Origin: Bernardetia sp. ABR2-2B
GTDB taxonomy: Bacteria; Bacteroidota; Bacteroidia; Cytophagales; Bernardetiaceae
Assembly: GCF_037126435.1 (NCBI RefSeq)
Contig: NZ_CP147020.1
Location: 4,849,001 to 4,913,000, forward strand
DNA length: 64,000 nucleotides
Direction of reading: 5' to 3'
Positions 43,582 through 51,826 of the stretch are shown piece after piece; position 1 is the first letter of the stretch, and each line of letters starts with the position of its first letter. The notes beneath the pieces are model-generated. The model was not told where the DNA came from. It saw only the letters and a program-made list of their open reading frames with translations, and ran no database searches. Position numbers and translations under genes: made by a program.

Positions 43582-45828
43582 CTAAAGATTAAACCAGTAA
43601 GAAATCTTTGCCACGATAGCACGATTTTTTGAGCCAAAATTTTCAGGTAAATAATTTTCTGAATAGACTAAGAAAAAGTCTGAAACAGGCTTGAAACGCC
43701 ATTGAAAACGAGCATTCAAATTTACATTGTCAGCTTGTGTATTGTATTGTAAGAAGGTTGTCAAGAAAAGGCTACGAGTAAATGAAACATCTAAACGAGG
43801 ACTAATAATCCAAAAATTAGCATCATTATAAGGTTCTGGCAAATCAATGATATTATGGTCAAAACTTATGGCAAACTGTCCGTAAGGCTGAAAACGGTAA
43901 CGAATTGTTCCATCTACATTAAAACGAGTGCCTGTAAAATAAGTACGATAAGATGCTGAAGTAGAAAGGTTGAAACGTTTACGAGAATCAGAACTATAAT
44001 AAATATATGCTCCTGTATTTGTGAACTCTTCTCCTTCTTCAAACTGTTTTCCTCCTGAATTAGTAGGGTCAAAGGAAAAGAATAAATACGTATAATCATT
44101 AAAAACACCTGCTCCCATTTCACTAGTGTTGAATAAATCAGCGTTGTATTCAAACGACATATTTCTGTCAGTAACTTTCCAATTTAGGTCAGTATAGGTG
44201 TTAAAATATACATGGAAGTTATGACGTTGAAACTTTCCTTTTTTGGGATACATATTATAACCTACCCAATCTTCAAAACGTATGAGACCTTTTCGAAGGA
44301 CAAAACCAATATCATCAATATTATAATTTTCTCCTACAACTTCGTGATTCCAAGCAGCATAAAATTTGCGAGTATTGTATGCTAAAAAACCAGCATGAGC
44401 AAAAGTTCCATTGGTTTCATTTGGTAAAAAAGCGTGATGATAAAATATTTTTCCTCTCCACTTGCTGTCCTTTGATTGCATATTATAATCAACTCCTGCC
44501 ATTCTTGTATAAGGTTTGTCAGAAGTTTCATTGCCAGTTTCTTGACGATTGACAAAAATTCCTGCAATATTCGAACGAGAAAAAACTTGTCTTTGAAAGG
44601 CTGCAACCGTATAATTATTACCAATGATTCCTTTTTCTTTATCTTGTCCTGTCTGAATATTCAAAAGTCCGACACGCCAATCTTTATTTACCTTTCCACT
44701 CAATCTTGCACCATATAAAATAGGATTCTGAACATTTTGATTAATAGTAGTATCAAAGCCAATTCCGACACGACGAGAAAAAAATGGACGCATTCGGCTA
44801 AAACCAAAGTTGGCAAACAAATCACTATTTTCTAAAAAAAACTGTCTTCGTTCAGGAAAAAATATCTCAAAGCGACTCAAGTTTGTTACTTGTTGATCGA
44901 CTTCTACCTGAGAGAAATCAGGATTTACTGTTAAATCTAAATTTAGAGAAGGCGTAACAGCAATTTTTGCATCTCCTCCAATATTTCCACTTGTTTCGTA
45001 AGGTGTATTATTAATATTATCTTTTGCAGCTGAACCAGCCAAATAAGGAATAATAGAAATATTTGAACCTGCTTTTTTTAAGTTATCATCAAAGATAAGT
45101 TCGCCAGTAAAGGCAAGTGAAACCGTCGAAAACTGAATAGGAACAGGCACCCACGCCGAAATTTCATTTCTAAAAGCATCATTACGAGCAAAATTCACTT
45201 TCCATTTAGATTTGTCTTTTGGATAACGAAGCGTTTTGAAAGGAATCGCAATTTCACAAGTCCAAGAACCATCAGGTAAATCTGAAACTGCACTATACCA
45301 TTTGTTATCCCAATTAGAAGCATCTCTATCGCCTTCAAAAATAAGCCCTTCAAGTTGCGCCCCCACAGGAGAAACTGTAAAATAAACACCATTCAAACCA
45401 TCTCCAAAAGGGTCTAAATTAACCGAAAAGTTATCGTTTTGTCCCCAATTATAATCTCTACGCATAGAAGATACAATATAATTTTGTTCTGGGTTTCCTT
45501 TACAGATAGCAGCTACATAAAAGTAATTTTCATCGTAGGCAACTCTAACTTCAGTTTGAGAAAGAGCAATCAATGTATCGGTCGGAAAGTTTTGAGTGAA
45601 GCCAGTAGCGACTTCCGAAGTTTGCCATATTTCTTCATCTAATGCTCCATCTATACGAATAGCTGTCGTTTTTCTGACCGAAAGTTGATAGGGAGAAATA
45701 GAAAGCGAATCATTTTTTGAAACAATTTTTTCTTGTAAGATTGTTTCTGTTTTGTTGGGAGTAGTTTGGGAAGAAGCTGAAAAGGTAAGGCAAAAAAATA
45801 GAAGAAAAAAGAGATAAAAGTGTTTCAT
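43582..45828 (-). CDS. DUF5916 outer-membrane-type protein with CBM9-like N-terminus
   Basis: A 748-residue exported protein. The signal peptide (~1-20, ending SASSQ) is followed by a carbohydrate-binding family 9-like domain (~50-235), recognised by IDGALDEEIWQTSEVATGF, TEVRVAYDENYFYVAAICK and DGSWTCEIAIPFKTLRY. The remainder (~240-748) is a DUF5916 domain. It has VDQQVTNLSRFEIFFPERRQ-like residues, 'FFLENSDLF' and 'RMRPFFSRRVG', followed by amphipathic strands ending in a C-terminal Phe/Trp pattern (AIVAKISYWFNL), as in outer-membrane beta-barrels. So an outer-membrane barrel with a periplasmic or surface glycan-binding domain is plausible. Substrate unknown. A minus-strand -7-like TATTTTTG is at 45877-45884. 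Confidence 0.87.
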   Translation of the reverse strand: MKHFYLFFLLFFCLTFSASSQTTPNKTETILQEKIVSKNDSLSISPYQLSVRKTTAIRIDGALDEEIWQTSEVATGFTQNFPTDTLIALSQTEVRVAYDENYFYVAAICKGNPEQNYIVSSMRRDYNWGQNDNFSVNLDPFGDGLNGVYFTVSPVGAQLEGLIFEGDRDASNWDNKWYSAVSDLPDGSWTCEIAIPFKTLRYPKDKSKWKVNFARNDAFRNEISAWVPVPIQFSTVSLAFTGELIFDDNLKKAGSNISIIPYLAGSAAKDNINNTPYETSGNIGGDAKIAVTPSLNLDLTVNPDFSQVEVDQQVTNLSRFEIFFPERRQFFLENSDLFANFGFSRMRPFFSRRVGIGFDTTINQNVQNPILYGARLSGKVNKDWRVGLLNIQTGQDKEKGIIGNNYTVAAFQRQVFSRSNIAGIFVNRQETGNETSDKPYTRMAGVDYNMQSKDSKWRGKIFYHHAFLPNETNGTFAHAGFLAYNTRKFYAAWNHEVVGENYNIDDIGFVLRKGLIRFEDWVGYNMYPKKGKFQRHNFHVYFNTYTDLNWKVTDRNMSFEYNADLFNTSEMGAGVFNDYTYLFFSFDPTNSGGKQFEEGEEFTNTGAYIYYSSDSRKRFNLSTSASYRTYFTGTRFNVDGTIRYRFQPYGQFAISFDHNIIDLPEPYNDANFWIISPRLDVSFTRSLFLTTFLQYNTQADNVNLNARFQWRFKPVSDFFLVYSENYLPENFGSKNRAIVAKISYWFNL

Positions 45829-46296
45829 CAGAGGAGGTTATGAAGTAGTGGAGTGTGTTTAGTTAATTAAATTAAACAAAAATACTCGCTAATAATTTTT
45901 CTTCTTGTTAAGAAATTCAAAAATGATGTTTCTTTAAGAGAATTTAATAAAGATAGAAAACTGATTTTTATTTTTTTAAACTATTTTGAATTATCTGTGT
46001 TCTATATATTGAAATTATCTTGTCAAATAAAATTTGGCATTTTTAATCCTCAAAAAACAATTATTTACTACAAATCATCATAAGATTATGTCATTTTTAT
46101 TTATACAATCCTGTGTTTTTTATGATTTGTTTAATTAAATGACTAAATTCGTCATAGAATAAGCCAAAATTTTAAACACCTTTTAAAGTGGTTTATATTA
46201 CAAATAGAGTTAGTATATTTTTAGAAAGCTCATCTAATTTATTTATTTTCCTTATAATTTGAAAAGGAATTATTTTTTTAACAATTATTTTTTATT
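45829..46296. other. Long intergenic region between divergent genes
   Basis: A 468-bp very AT-rich gap between the DUF5916 gene (minus) and the first coiled-coil lipoprotein gene (plus). It contains a minus-strand TATTTTTG (45877-45884, a possible -7 element) and a short palindrome ATGAC...GTCAT near 46139-46155. I see no gene and no repeat of the heptamer type in it. Confidence 0.5.
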
Positions 46297-46761
46297 ATGA
46301 ATACTAAAATTTCTGTATTTTTATTTGCTCTTTTATTATCTTCAACAACTCTTTTCTCTGCATGTTCTCCTTCTGAAAGAAAAGATGCACGTCAAGAAGC
46401 AAACGAAGAAATGAAAGAAGCCAATGCTGCAATTACTGAAGCAGGTAATGAGTTTGAGCAAGAACGTATGGAGTTCAAAAATGAATGGGACACTAAAATG
46501 GAAGCTTGGGATGCTCGTTTGGCTGAATTAGATGCTAAAATTGAAGCACAAGGTGATGAAGCATCTGCTGAACTTAGAGAAGAGCGTCAAGAGCTTGGAA
46601 GAGAGTATGCAGAGTTCAAAGCAAACATGGAAAACGTAGAGAACAAAACTGAAGCTGAATGGGCTGAGTTTAAAGCTGATGTGAATACAACAGCTAATAA
46701 GATTGCTACTGATGTAGATAATGCCTTGAAAAATATTGACGTAAATGGTGACGGCAAATAG
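46297..46761 (+). CDS. Coiled-coil lipoprotein, tandem copy 1
   Basis: A 154-residue lipoprotein. The signal peptide ends with lipobox LFSAC (Cys ~23), then CSPSERKDARQE begins the mature part. The rest is a single charged helix rich in Ala, Glu and Lys, with repeated W and F residues every ~11 or 22 positions (EFKNEWDTKMEAWDARL; EFKANMEN; EAEWAEFKADVN). The C-terminus is NIDVNGDGK, which looks like the first half of an EF-hand/dockerin calcium loop. Likely periplasmic, membrane-tethered, perhaps peptidoglycan- or stress-related like short apolipophorin/LEA-type helical proteins. No named family. A near-copy follows at 46868. Confidence 0.75.
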   Translation: MNTKISVFLFALLLSSTTLFSACSPSERKDARQEANEEMKEANAAITEAGNEFEQERMEFKNEWDTKMEAWDARLAELDAKIEAQGDEASAELREERQELGREYAEFKANMENVENKTEAEWAEFKADVNTTANKIATDVDNALKNIDVNGDGK

Positions 46762-46786
46762 TCTAGCTGTTATAATAAATTGACAA

Positions 46787-46826
46787 AAAAATCTGTTTCT
46801 TTTTAATTTTAAGGAAACAGATTTTT
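46787..46826 (+). terminator. Rho-independent terminator between the two lipoprotein genes
   Basis: A perfect 13-bp stem AAAAATCTGTTTC with its complement, a 14-nt loop and a T-run. So the two tandem genes are probably transcribed separately, or copy 2 relies on partial read-through. Confidence 0.75.
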
Positions 46827-46867
46827 ACTTTTAAGATTTTATTTAAAAATTAACCCTATTTTTTATT

Positions 46868-47332
46868 ATGAATACTAAAATTTCTGTATTTTTATTTGCT
46901 CTTTTATTATCTTCAACAACTCTTTTTTCATCTTGCTCACCTTCTGAAAGAAAAGATGCACAAGCAGAAGTAAATGAAGAAATGACGGAAATGAATAACG
47001 AAATTACTGAAGCAGGTAATGAGTTTGAACAAAAACGTATGGATTGGAAAAATGAATGGCAAAATAAAACAGACATGTGGGATACTCGCTTGGAAAAACT
47101 AGACACCAAGATTGAAACTTTAGGTGATGCAGCATCTGCTGAAATGATTCAAGAGCGTGAAGAACTTCGCAATGAATATGCAGAGTTTAAAACTAAAATG
47201 GAAAATACTGAAAATATAACAGAAGCTGAATGGGCTGAATTTAAAGCCGACATAAATCAACGTGGTGAAAAAATTGCTACTGACGTAGATAATTTCTTGA
47301 AAAATATTGATGTAAATGGTGATGGAAAATAA
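46868..47332 (+). CDS. Coiled-coil lipoprotein, tandem copy 2
   Basis: A 154-residue paralogue of the gene at 46297, same length. The first ~68 bp of coding DNA and some 10 bp before the ATG (TTTTTTATTATG) are identical at the nucleotide level, silent sites included. The mature part differs at many positions (EKLDTKIETLGDAASAEMIQ; ADINQRGEKIATDVDNFLKN). Lipobox LFSSC, same charged helix with periodic Trp/Phe, same C-terminal NIDVNGDGK. A strong bidirectional terminator follows. Confidence 0.75.
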   Translation: MNTKISVFLFALLLSSTTLFSSCSPSERKDAQAEVNEEMTEMNNEITEAGNEFEQKRMDWKNEWQNKTDMWDTRLEKLDTKIETLGDAASAEMIQEREELRNEYAEFKTKMENTENITEAEWAEFKADINQRGEKIATDVDNFLKNIDVNGDGK

Positions 47333-47356
47333 TCTGTTGTTTTTCCAATAAGACTG

Positions 47357-47393
47357 AAAACGGATTTGAGTAAAAACTACTCGAATCCGTTTT
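47357..47393. terminator. Bidirectional rho-independent terminator
   Basis: A 16-bp stem AAAACGGATTTGAGTA with its near-perfect complement and a 5-nt loop. A- and T-runs flank it, between the convergent genes ending at 47332 (plus) and 47401 (minus). Confidence 0.85.
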
Positions 47394-47400
47394 TTTCTAT

Positions 47401-48666
47401 TTAAAATACTTTTCCATGTGTTAGACTAACCACCTTACGAGCCACTGAAGGGATATATTTGAATGTATTTATTAAAAGTTCACTAGATTGGCGTCCTCCA
47501 AAAAAATGTTGAACTGTTCTCCCTGCCTTTAATCGTAACTGAAACTGACTATTCCAATGCTTTTGATAGTCTGTTTTTAAAGTGTTGAAGTTTATTTGAT
47601 TGTCAAAGTGGCTAATTAGTAAATCACTCAAAATCTTTGAGCTATGAAGAGCCATTGCCATTCCATTTCCACACAAAGGCGTTATCATTCCTGCCGAATC
47701 TCCACACATCAAAATATCATCTTCAATTAATTTCTTAGGGGAAAAAGAAACTTGATTGATTATTTCTGGCTTATCATACAAAAATTCTGCTTCTTTTAAT
47801 ATTTTGCTAAGGAAAGGATTTTCTGTAAAAAGCTGTTTTTCTATGTTTTCTACTTTCTTAAAATCTGTAATATTGTCTTTATGAGAAAGATAACAAAAAC
47901 AAAATTTGTCATCTTCAATTCTTGAAATTCCACAGTAGCCACGCCAAAAATTATGTAGCGCAATTACATTATTAGGCATTAAATCCGTTTTGAGATGATA
48001 TTTTACACCGATATACGGAAAATTTTTGCTAGAGAAATCTCTTTGTAGTTTGTTATCCAAGTTGCTCCGTTTTCCATAAGAACCAATTACAACCTGACTT
48101 TTGATATTTCCATTTGAAGTCTCAATCAAGAATTTATTTTCAGCTTGTCTTTTTTTATTTGTTTCACTCAATTTATTACTCTCATTTCCTAACTCCCAAT
48201 TCCCAAGTCCTAATTCCTCTTTTGTATTCCCATTTCCCATTTCCTTATTCACATCTTTCACAAACGTTCCTTCCCAAATCTGAACCCCTTCTTTTGTTGC
48301 GATTTTTGATAATTCATAATCTAATGTATAACGACTGATTCCGAAACCACCCAACGGTAAATCTAACTCTAGCTTGTTTCCAGAAGGCGAAGAAAGCCAA
48401 AATTTGTCTAAAGCGACTGCACCAAAATCAAAAGGATTTACGCCTAAAGATTTTACATAGTCTAAGGCTTCATTCGAAATATATTCTCCACAAACTTTAT
48501 GAAATGGATAAGTGTTTTTTTCTATTAAAACGACTTTTATTCCTTTTCTAGCTAACCGAATACTACACGCCAAACCAGCCAAACCACCTCCGATGATGGC
48601 TATTTGAGTAGAAATAGTTTTTTTATTTTCTGTTTTAGCTGTTTCTTTTTGCTTAATTTTTATCAT
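47401..48666 (-). CDS. FAD-dependent oxidoreductase (geranylgeranyl-reductase family) with in-frame repeat insertion
   Basis: A 421-residue flavoprotein. FAD motif GGGLAGLACSIRLARKG (~26-42), then KVCGEYISNEAL (~57-68), a hallmark of the geranylgeranyl reductase/digeranylgeranylglycerophospholipid reductase group. The second FAD motif MCGDSAGMITPLCGNGMAMA is near the C-terminus. It probably reduces a polyprenyl or unsaturated lipid double bond or oxidises a small hydrophobic substrate; the exact reaction is unknown. Residues ~139-176 (EMGNGN, ELGLGNWELGNESN and so on) are a low-complexity insertion. At residues ~140-161 it is encoded by a heptamer array of the TCCCAAT family (48187-48248). 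The insertion keeps frame. It lies 44 bp after the first paralogue of the zinc-motif family, probably in the same transcript. Confidence 0.85.
   Translation of the reverse strand: MIKIKQKETAKTENKKTISTQIAIIGGGLAGLACSIRLARKGIKVVLIEKNTYPFHKVCGEYISNEALDYVKSLGVNPFDFGAVALDKFWLSSPSGNKLELDLPLGGFGISRYTLDYELSKIATKEGVQIWEGTFVKDVNKEMGNGNTKEELGLGNWELGNESNKLSETNKKRQAENKFLIETSNGNIKSQVVIGSYGKRSNLDNKLQRDFSSKNFPYIGVKYHLKTDLMPNNVIALHNFWRGYCGISRIEDDKFCFCYLSHKDNITDFKKVENIEKQLFTENPFLSKILKEAEFLYDKPEIINQVSFSPKKLIEDDILMCGDSAGMITPLCGNGMAMALHSSKILSDLLISHFDNQINFNTLKTDYQKHWNSQFQLRLKAGRTVQHFFGGRQSSELLINTFKYIPSVARKVVSLTHGKVF
48187..48248. repeat. Heptamer array, TCCCAAT family, inside a coding sequence
   Basis: Units TCCTAAC TCCCAAT TCCCAAG TCCTAAT, a 13-bp interruption, then TCCCATT TCCCATT TCCTTAT. 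Same heptamer family as the intergenic array at 4286-4313. On the minus strand it codes for Gly/Asn/Glu/Leu-rich residues of the FAD oxidoreductase. Confidence 0.85.
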
Positions 48667-48710
48667 TTTGTTTGTAATATATTTCGGACAGTTAATAAAC
48701 TGTCAGCTAC

Positions 48711-49496
48711 TTATGAACCCAAATCTAATCTATTGTTTGTATTATCTAGGCTAGGAGGTATATTCTGAACAGGAATTTGAGAATGATTCGGAGTAGCATA
48801 TTTTTTTAGAATATTTGTTGCTTCTTCTATTCTCCTTTTCTCTCTTTCAGCAATAAAGAATCTATGTGTTTTGTTATCTTTTGTCGTAATAACTAGATGA
48901 TAAAAATCTTCTTCTTTATTGAATAAAATAGAATTAGCTAGAAACGAAAAAAAAGTGTCTTTTTCTGTACTAATTGTTTTGACATCTACACCTTCTATAA
49001 GTTCATTTTTTTGACCATTATTAATAATAAAATGACCTGAATCTAAAATAAGTTGTTTCTGTTTGTACATCTTTTTTCCTATTCCAATACCTACCAAAAC
49101 AGCAGCAACACCCACCAAAATAAAATTCATATTAAGAAGGTAAGAGAAGTAGGAAGCGATTGCGCCTATCAGAGCAAAAAAACCTGTATAAATGCTAGTA
49201 ATTTCTGATTGCTTGACTGTCCGAAACTGAAAAAAAGCAAGTTTATCTAACCTTTCAGTTCTTGATTCTCTATCAATTTTTACAGCTTCTTGTCTTGGTA
49301 TTTCTCTTAAAGTATGTGTTTGATTACAATGTTTATAATCCATATAACTCCAAGAATCTACCAAAAAAGCAGATTTGCAACTGGCACAAATTACAACATT
49401 ATCGCCTTCCTGTAAAATGTCTCCTGTGATGGGGTCTATTCGTTCTTGTTTTAAGAAATCACTGTGTTTTTCTTGTTCTAAAGTGTGGGTGGTCAT
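48711..49496 (-). CDS. Zinc-motif membrane protein, paralogue A
   Basis: A 261-residue member of a four-copy family in this window (also 50257, 51028, 51827). The N-terminal ~60 residues are nearly invariant: DPITGD at 21-26 and C37-x2-C40 in CASCKSAFLVDSW. H56-C57 follow, a likely single treble-clef or zinc-ribbon-like site. A double hydrophobic segment (~103-143) suggests two membrane helices. The C-terminal ~90 residues (HLVITTKDNKTHRFFIAERE) are strand-rich and may be a bacterial PH-like domain; this part diverges most. I recognise no named family. The motif order and 'E-R-I-D-P-I-T-G-D' recall U-box/RING openings but only one metal site is seen. It follows the toxin gene by 20 bp. Confidence 0.75.
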   Translation of the reverse strand: MTTHTLEQEKHSDFLKQERIDPITGDILQEGDNVVICASCKSAFLVDSWSYMDYKHCNQTHTLREIPRQEAVKIDRESRTERLDKLAFFQFRTVKQSEITSIYTGFFALIGAIASYFSYLLNMNFILVGVAAVLVGIGIGKKMYKQKQLILDSGHFIINNGQKNELIEGVDVKTISTEKDTFFSFLANSILFNKEEDFYHLVITTKDNKTHRFFIAEREKRRIEEATNILKKYATPNHSQIPVQNIPPSLDNTNNRLDLGS

Positions 49497-49516
49497 TTTT
49501 ATATAAAAAATTGAAA

Positions 49517-49993
49517 TTATAATTCATTTACTTTTTGTAAAACGATTCTTATAAGACTTGGCTTTATTCTAAAGCCAATAGTTACCAATTTGTCGATATG
49601 AGGTTTAACTAAAGGAATTATATTATTTTGTTTGGCTTTAATCAAAATTCCTAAAACTCCAATTATTTTTACACCACGTTGTTCTGCAATCACTCTACCT
49701 TTATACTCGTCTATAATAAGAAATTTTGCATTTGTTTCTAAAGCCAAAATAATAGAATGTGCTTCCCCAATATCTAACTCTTCTAATAATTCTTCTACCA
49801 AAGTTTGATTTTGAGGGTTTTGAGTTTTTATCCAATCCAAAGATTCAATTATTTTTTTTTGTTTTGGTAACACATACAATTCTTCTCTTACACTAGAAGT
49901 AATATAAATGTCTTCAAATAATTCTTGTAAAATATAAATTAAATCTATCTGAATAAGATTTGAAATAGAAGAAGTATCACTAATTATAATCAT
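49517..49993 (-). CDS. PIN-domain toxin (DUF3368) of a toxin-antitoxin pair
   Basis: A 158-residue PIN-fold protein, likely an RNase toxin. The N-terminus MIIISDTSSISNLIQID gives the first Asp (D6). LDIGEAHSIILALE (~90-103) supplies a conserved Glu, and KFLIIDEYKGRVIAEQRG (~108-125) the next acidic residues, as in DUF3368. The start codon overlaps the stop codon of the antitoxin gene (ATGA, 4 bp). The target RNA is not known. It lies between paralogues B and A of the zinc-motif family, apparently inserted into that row. Confidence 0.85.
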   Translation of the reverse strand: MIIISDTSSISNLIQIDLIYILQELFEDIYITSSVREELYVLPKQKKIIESLDWIKTQNPQNQTLVEELLEELDIGEAHSIILALETNAKFLIIDEYKGRVIAEQRGVKIIGVLGILIKAKQNNIIPLVKPHIDKLVTIGFRIKPSLIRIVLQKVNEL

Positions 49994-50229
49994 AAATCAA
50001 TTCCTAAATTATTAAGTTCTGTATTCAAATCATTTTCTGAATAATGAATATAAATATTCCTTTTAGCTAACTCTCTTTGAAAACTAACTTGGTCTAATCC
50101 TGCTAATTTCCTTGCTTTTCCTGTACTAATTGTCTTTTTTTCGTATAGATAACAAGCAAAATCGATGCGTAGTTGGTCTTCATTTAACCTTAAATCTTCT
50201 AATAATTTGTCATTGATTACAAGTGCCAT
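49990..50229 (-). CDS. UPF0175-family antitoxin
   Basis: A 79-residue protein of the UPF0175 family. It has a short helical N-terminus followed by a helix-turn-helix-like part, LRIDFACYLYEKKTISTGKARKLAGLDQVSFQREL (shown here as pieces: LRIDFACYLYEKK, TGKARKLAGL, FQRELAKRNI). UPF0175 proteins are found directly upstream of DUF3368/PIN genes, as here with a 4-bp overlap, and are thought to be the DNA-binding antitoxins that repress their own operon. The gap to paralogue B upstream is only 27 bp, leaving little room for an own promoter. Confidence 0.85.
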   Translation of the reverse strand: MALVINDKLLEDLRLNEDQLRIDFACYLYEKKTISTGKARKLAGLDQVSFQRELAKRNIYIHYSENDLNTELNNLGIDL

Positions 50230-50256
50230 AATTTATATAAAGTTTAATATTGTTTT

Positions 50257-51009
50257 TTATGTTAATCTCTTTTCATTAACGGAAAGAAAAGGAAGAGAGT
50301 TTTTATCGAATTTTTGTAGAAAATTGGTTTCTTTTGAAACACGTTCTAGTTCTTTCTTTTGAAGAAGTAATTTATATACTGATTTATTTTTAGCTGTTAT
50401 TTTTATTGTATAACGAGAATTTTTTGATAAAAAAATATCTCTTATTACATTGTCAAACCAATGTCGCCTAGATTTGTATAATTCTATAGTTTGAATTTCT
50501 TTAACTTTCATCTTAGTCTCTGTATTTTCTTTTAAATTAAAAAATAGAGTGTTGTCTTCTATTTTAAAACTATTTTTATAATAGGATTTTTTAGAGCCAA
50601 AATAAACATAACAATAACAAATCAACATAACTAGAAATGCACTGTAACTGATATTTATGAGTGAGAAATGGTCAAGTAGAAAAGAAACAAAATAACCTAA
50701 GAGAAAATAAGGAAAGATAGTTATACGAGCTTCTTGATAATTTGCAAAAATTTTCACAGTTTTTAAATCAATCAAATAAGGTCTTTCAATCCTAACAACT
50801 TCACTTACAGGAATTTCTTTCAAAGTAATTTTCTGATTACAATGCTTTCTATCCATATACTCCCAAGAGTCCACCAAAAAAGCAGATTTACAAGCAGCAC
50901 AAATTACAATCTCATCATTTTCTTTTAATAAATCTCCTGTAATTGGGTCAATTCTGTTTTGAGCTAAGAAATCGTTGTGTTTTTCTTTTTGTAGGGTGTG
51001 AGTGGTCAT
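50257..51009 (-). CDS. Zinc-motif membrane protein, paralogue B
   Basis: A 250-residue paralogue. N-terminal DPITGD (21-26) and CAACKSAFLVDSW with C37, C40, H56, C57 as in the other three. Two membrane helices (~98-145; PYFLLGYFVSFLLDHF and AFLVMLICYCYVYFG). The C-terminal strand-rich domain has YTIKITAKNKSVYKLLLQKKE and ends NFLQKFDKNSLPFLSVNEKRLT. That last part matches the end of paralogue C (NSLTSPSVNSK), so B and C are the closest pair at the C-terminus. It lies 18 bp after paralogue C. Confidence 0.75.
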   Translation of the reverse strand: MTTHTLQKEKHNDFLAQNRIDPITGDLLKENDEIVICAACKSAFLVDSWEYMDRKHCNQKITLKEIPVSEVVRIERPYLIDLKTVKIFANYQEARITIFPYFLLGYFVSFLLDHFSLINISYSAFLVMLICYCYVYFGSKKSYYKNSFKIEDNTLFFNLKENTETKMKVKEIQTIELYKSRRHWFDNVIRDIFLSKNSRYTIKITAKNKSVYKLLLQKKELERVSKETNFLQKFDKNSLPFLSVNEKRLT

Positions 51010-51027
51010 TTTTTATGCTAATGTGTT

Positions 51028-51810
51028 TTATTCAGCTATTTCTATTGATTTTGAATTAACGGAAGGAGAGGTAAGAGAGTTTTTATCAAATCGCTGTAAA
51101 AGATTAGTTTCGCTTTTGATACGTTCTATTGTTTTTTTAGTTATCAAAACTTTGTGTCTTGTTTTATCTTTTAGTGTGAATTTTAACGTGTAAATTTCTT
51201 TTTGTTCATATTTTTTTAGTCTTTTTCTGAAAAAATTATAAATCCAATAACGGCTTGGTTTGTAATAACTAATATTTTTTATTGAATTGAGTGTAATATT
51301 ATTATTCCAATTTTTATCATTCAATGAAAAAGAAAGAACATTACCTTTTATATTCAACTGTTCTTTATAATCACTAATTGTCCAAAATATAAATTGTGGT
51401 ATCCAAACAATAGAAAGCATTATTAATAAATTATAGAAATAATTCAGAAAATCATGAAAGTTAAGCGCATAAATTATGTAAATAATAACACCCAAAAAAG
51501 AGATAAATGAAGATGCTTTTTTCGCAGCGTCTTTATTTGAAATTGCCTTTATTTCAAGGTTTACATTTAGATAAATACTAGACTTATCAATAATGACTAC
51601 TTCTTGTTTTGGAATCTCCTTTAATGTAAGACTTTGCTCACAATGCTTTCTATCCATATATTTCCAAGAGTCAGCCAAAAAAGCAGATTTACAACTTGCA
51701 CAAATCACAATCCTATCTCCTTCTTGAAGAATATCTCCTGTAATCGGGTCAATTCGTTCTTGTTTTAGGAAATCACTGTGTTTTTCTTTTTGTAAGGTGT
51801 GGGTTGTCAT
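51028..51810 (-). CDS. Zinc-motif membrane protein, paralogue C
   Basis: A 260-residue paralogue. N-terminal motifs identical in spacing (DPITGD, CASCKSAFLADSW, H56-C57). Membrane helices at ~105-150 (ASSFISFLGVIIYIIYAL; LLIMLSIVWIPQFIFWTI). The C-terminal domain includes YTLKFTLKDKTRHKVLITKK. It ends with KSIEIAE. It is 16 bp after paralogue D. Function unknown. Confidence 0.75.
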   Translation of the reverse strand: MTTHTLQKEKHSDFLKQERIDPITGDILQEGDRIVICASCKSAFLADSWKYMDRKHCEQSLTLKEIPKQEVVIIDKSSIYLNVNLEIKAISNKDAAKKASSFISFLGVIIYIIYALNFHDFLNYFYNLLIMLSIVWIPQFIFWTISDYKEQLNIKGNVLSFSLNDKNWNNNITLNSIKNISYYKPSRYWIYNFFRKRLKKYEQKEIYTLKFTLKDKTRHKVLITKKTIERIKSETNLLQRFDKNSLTSPSVNSKSIEIAE

Positions 51811-51826
51811 TTTATGTATAAAGTTT

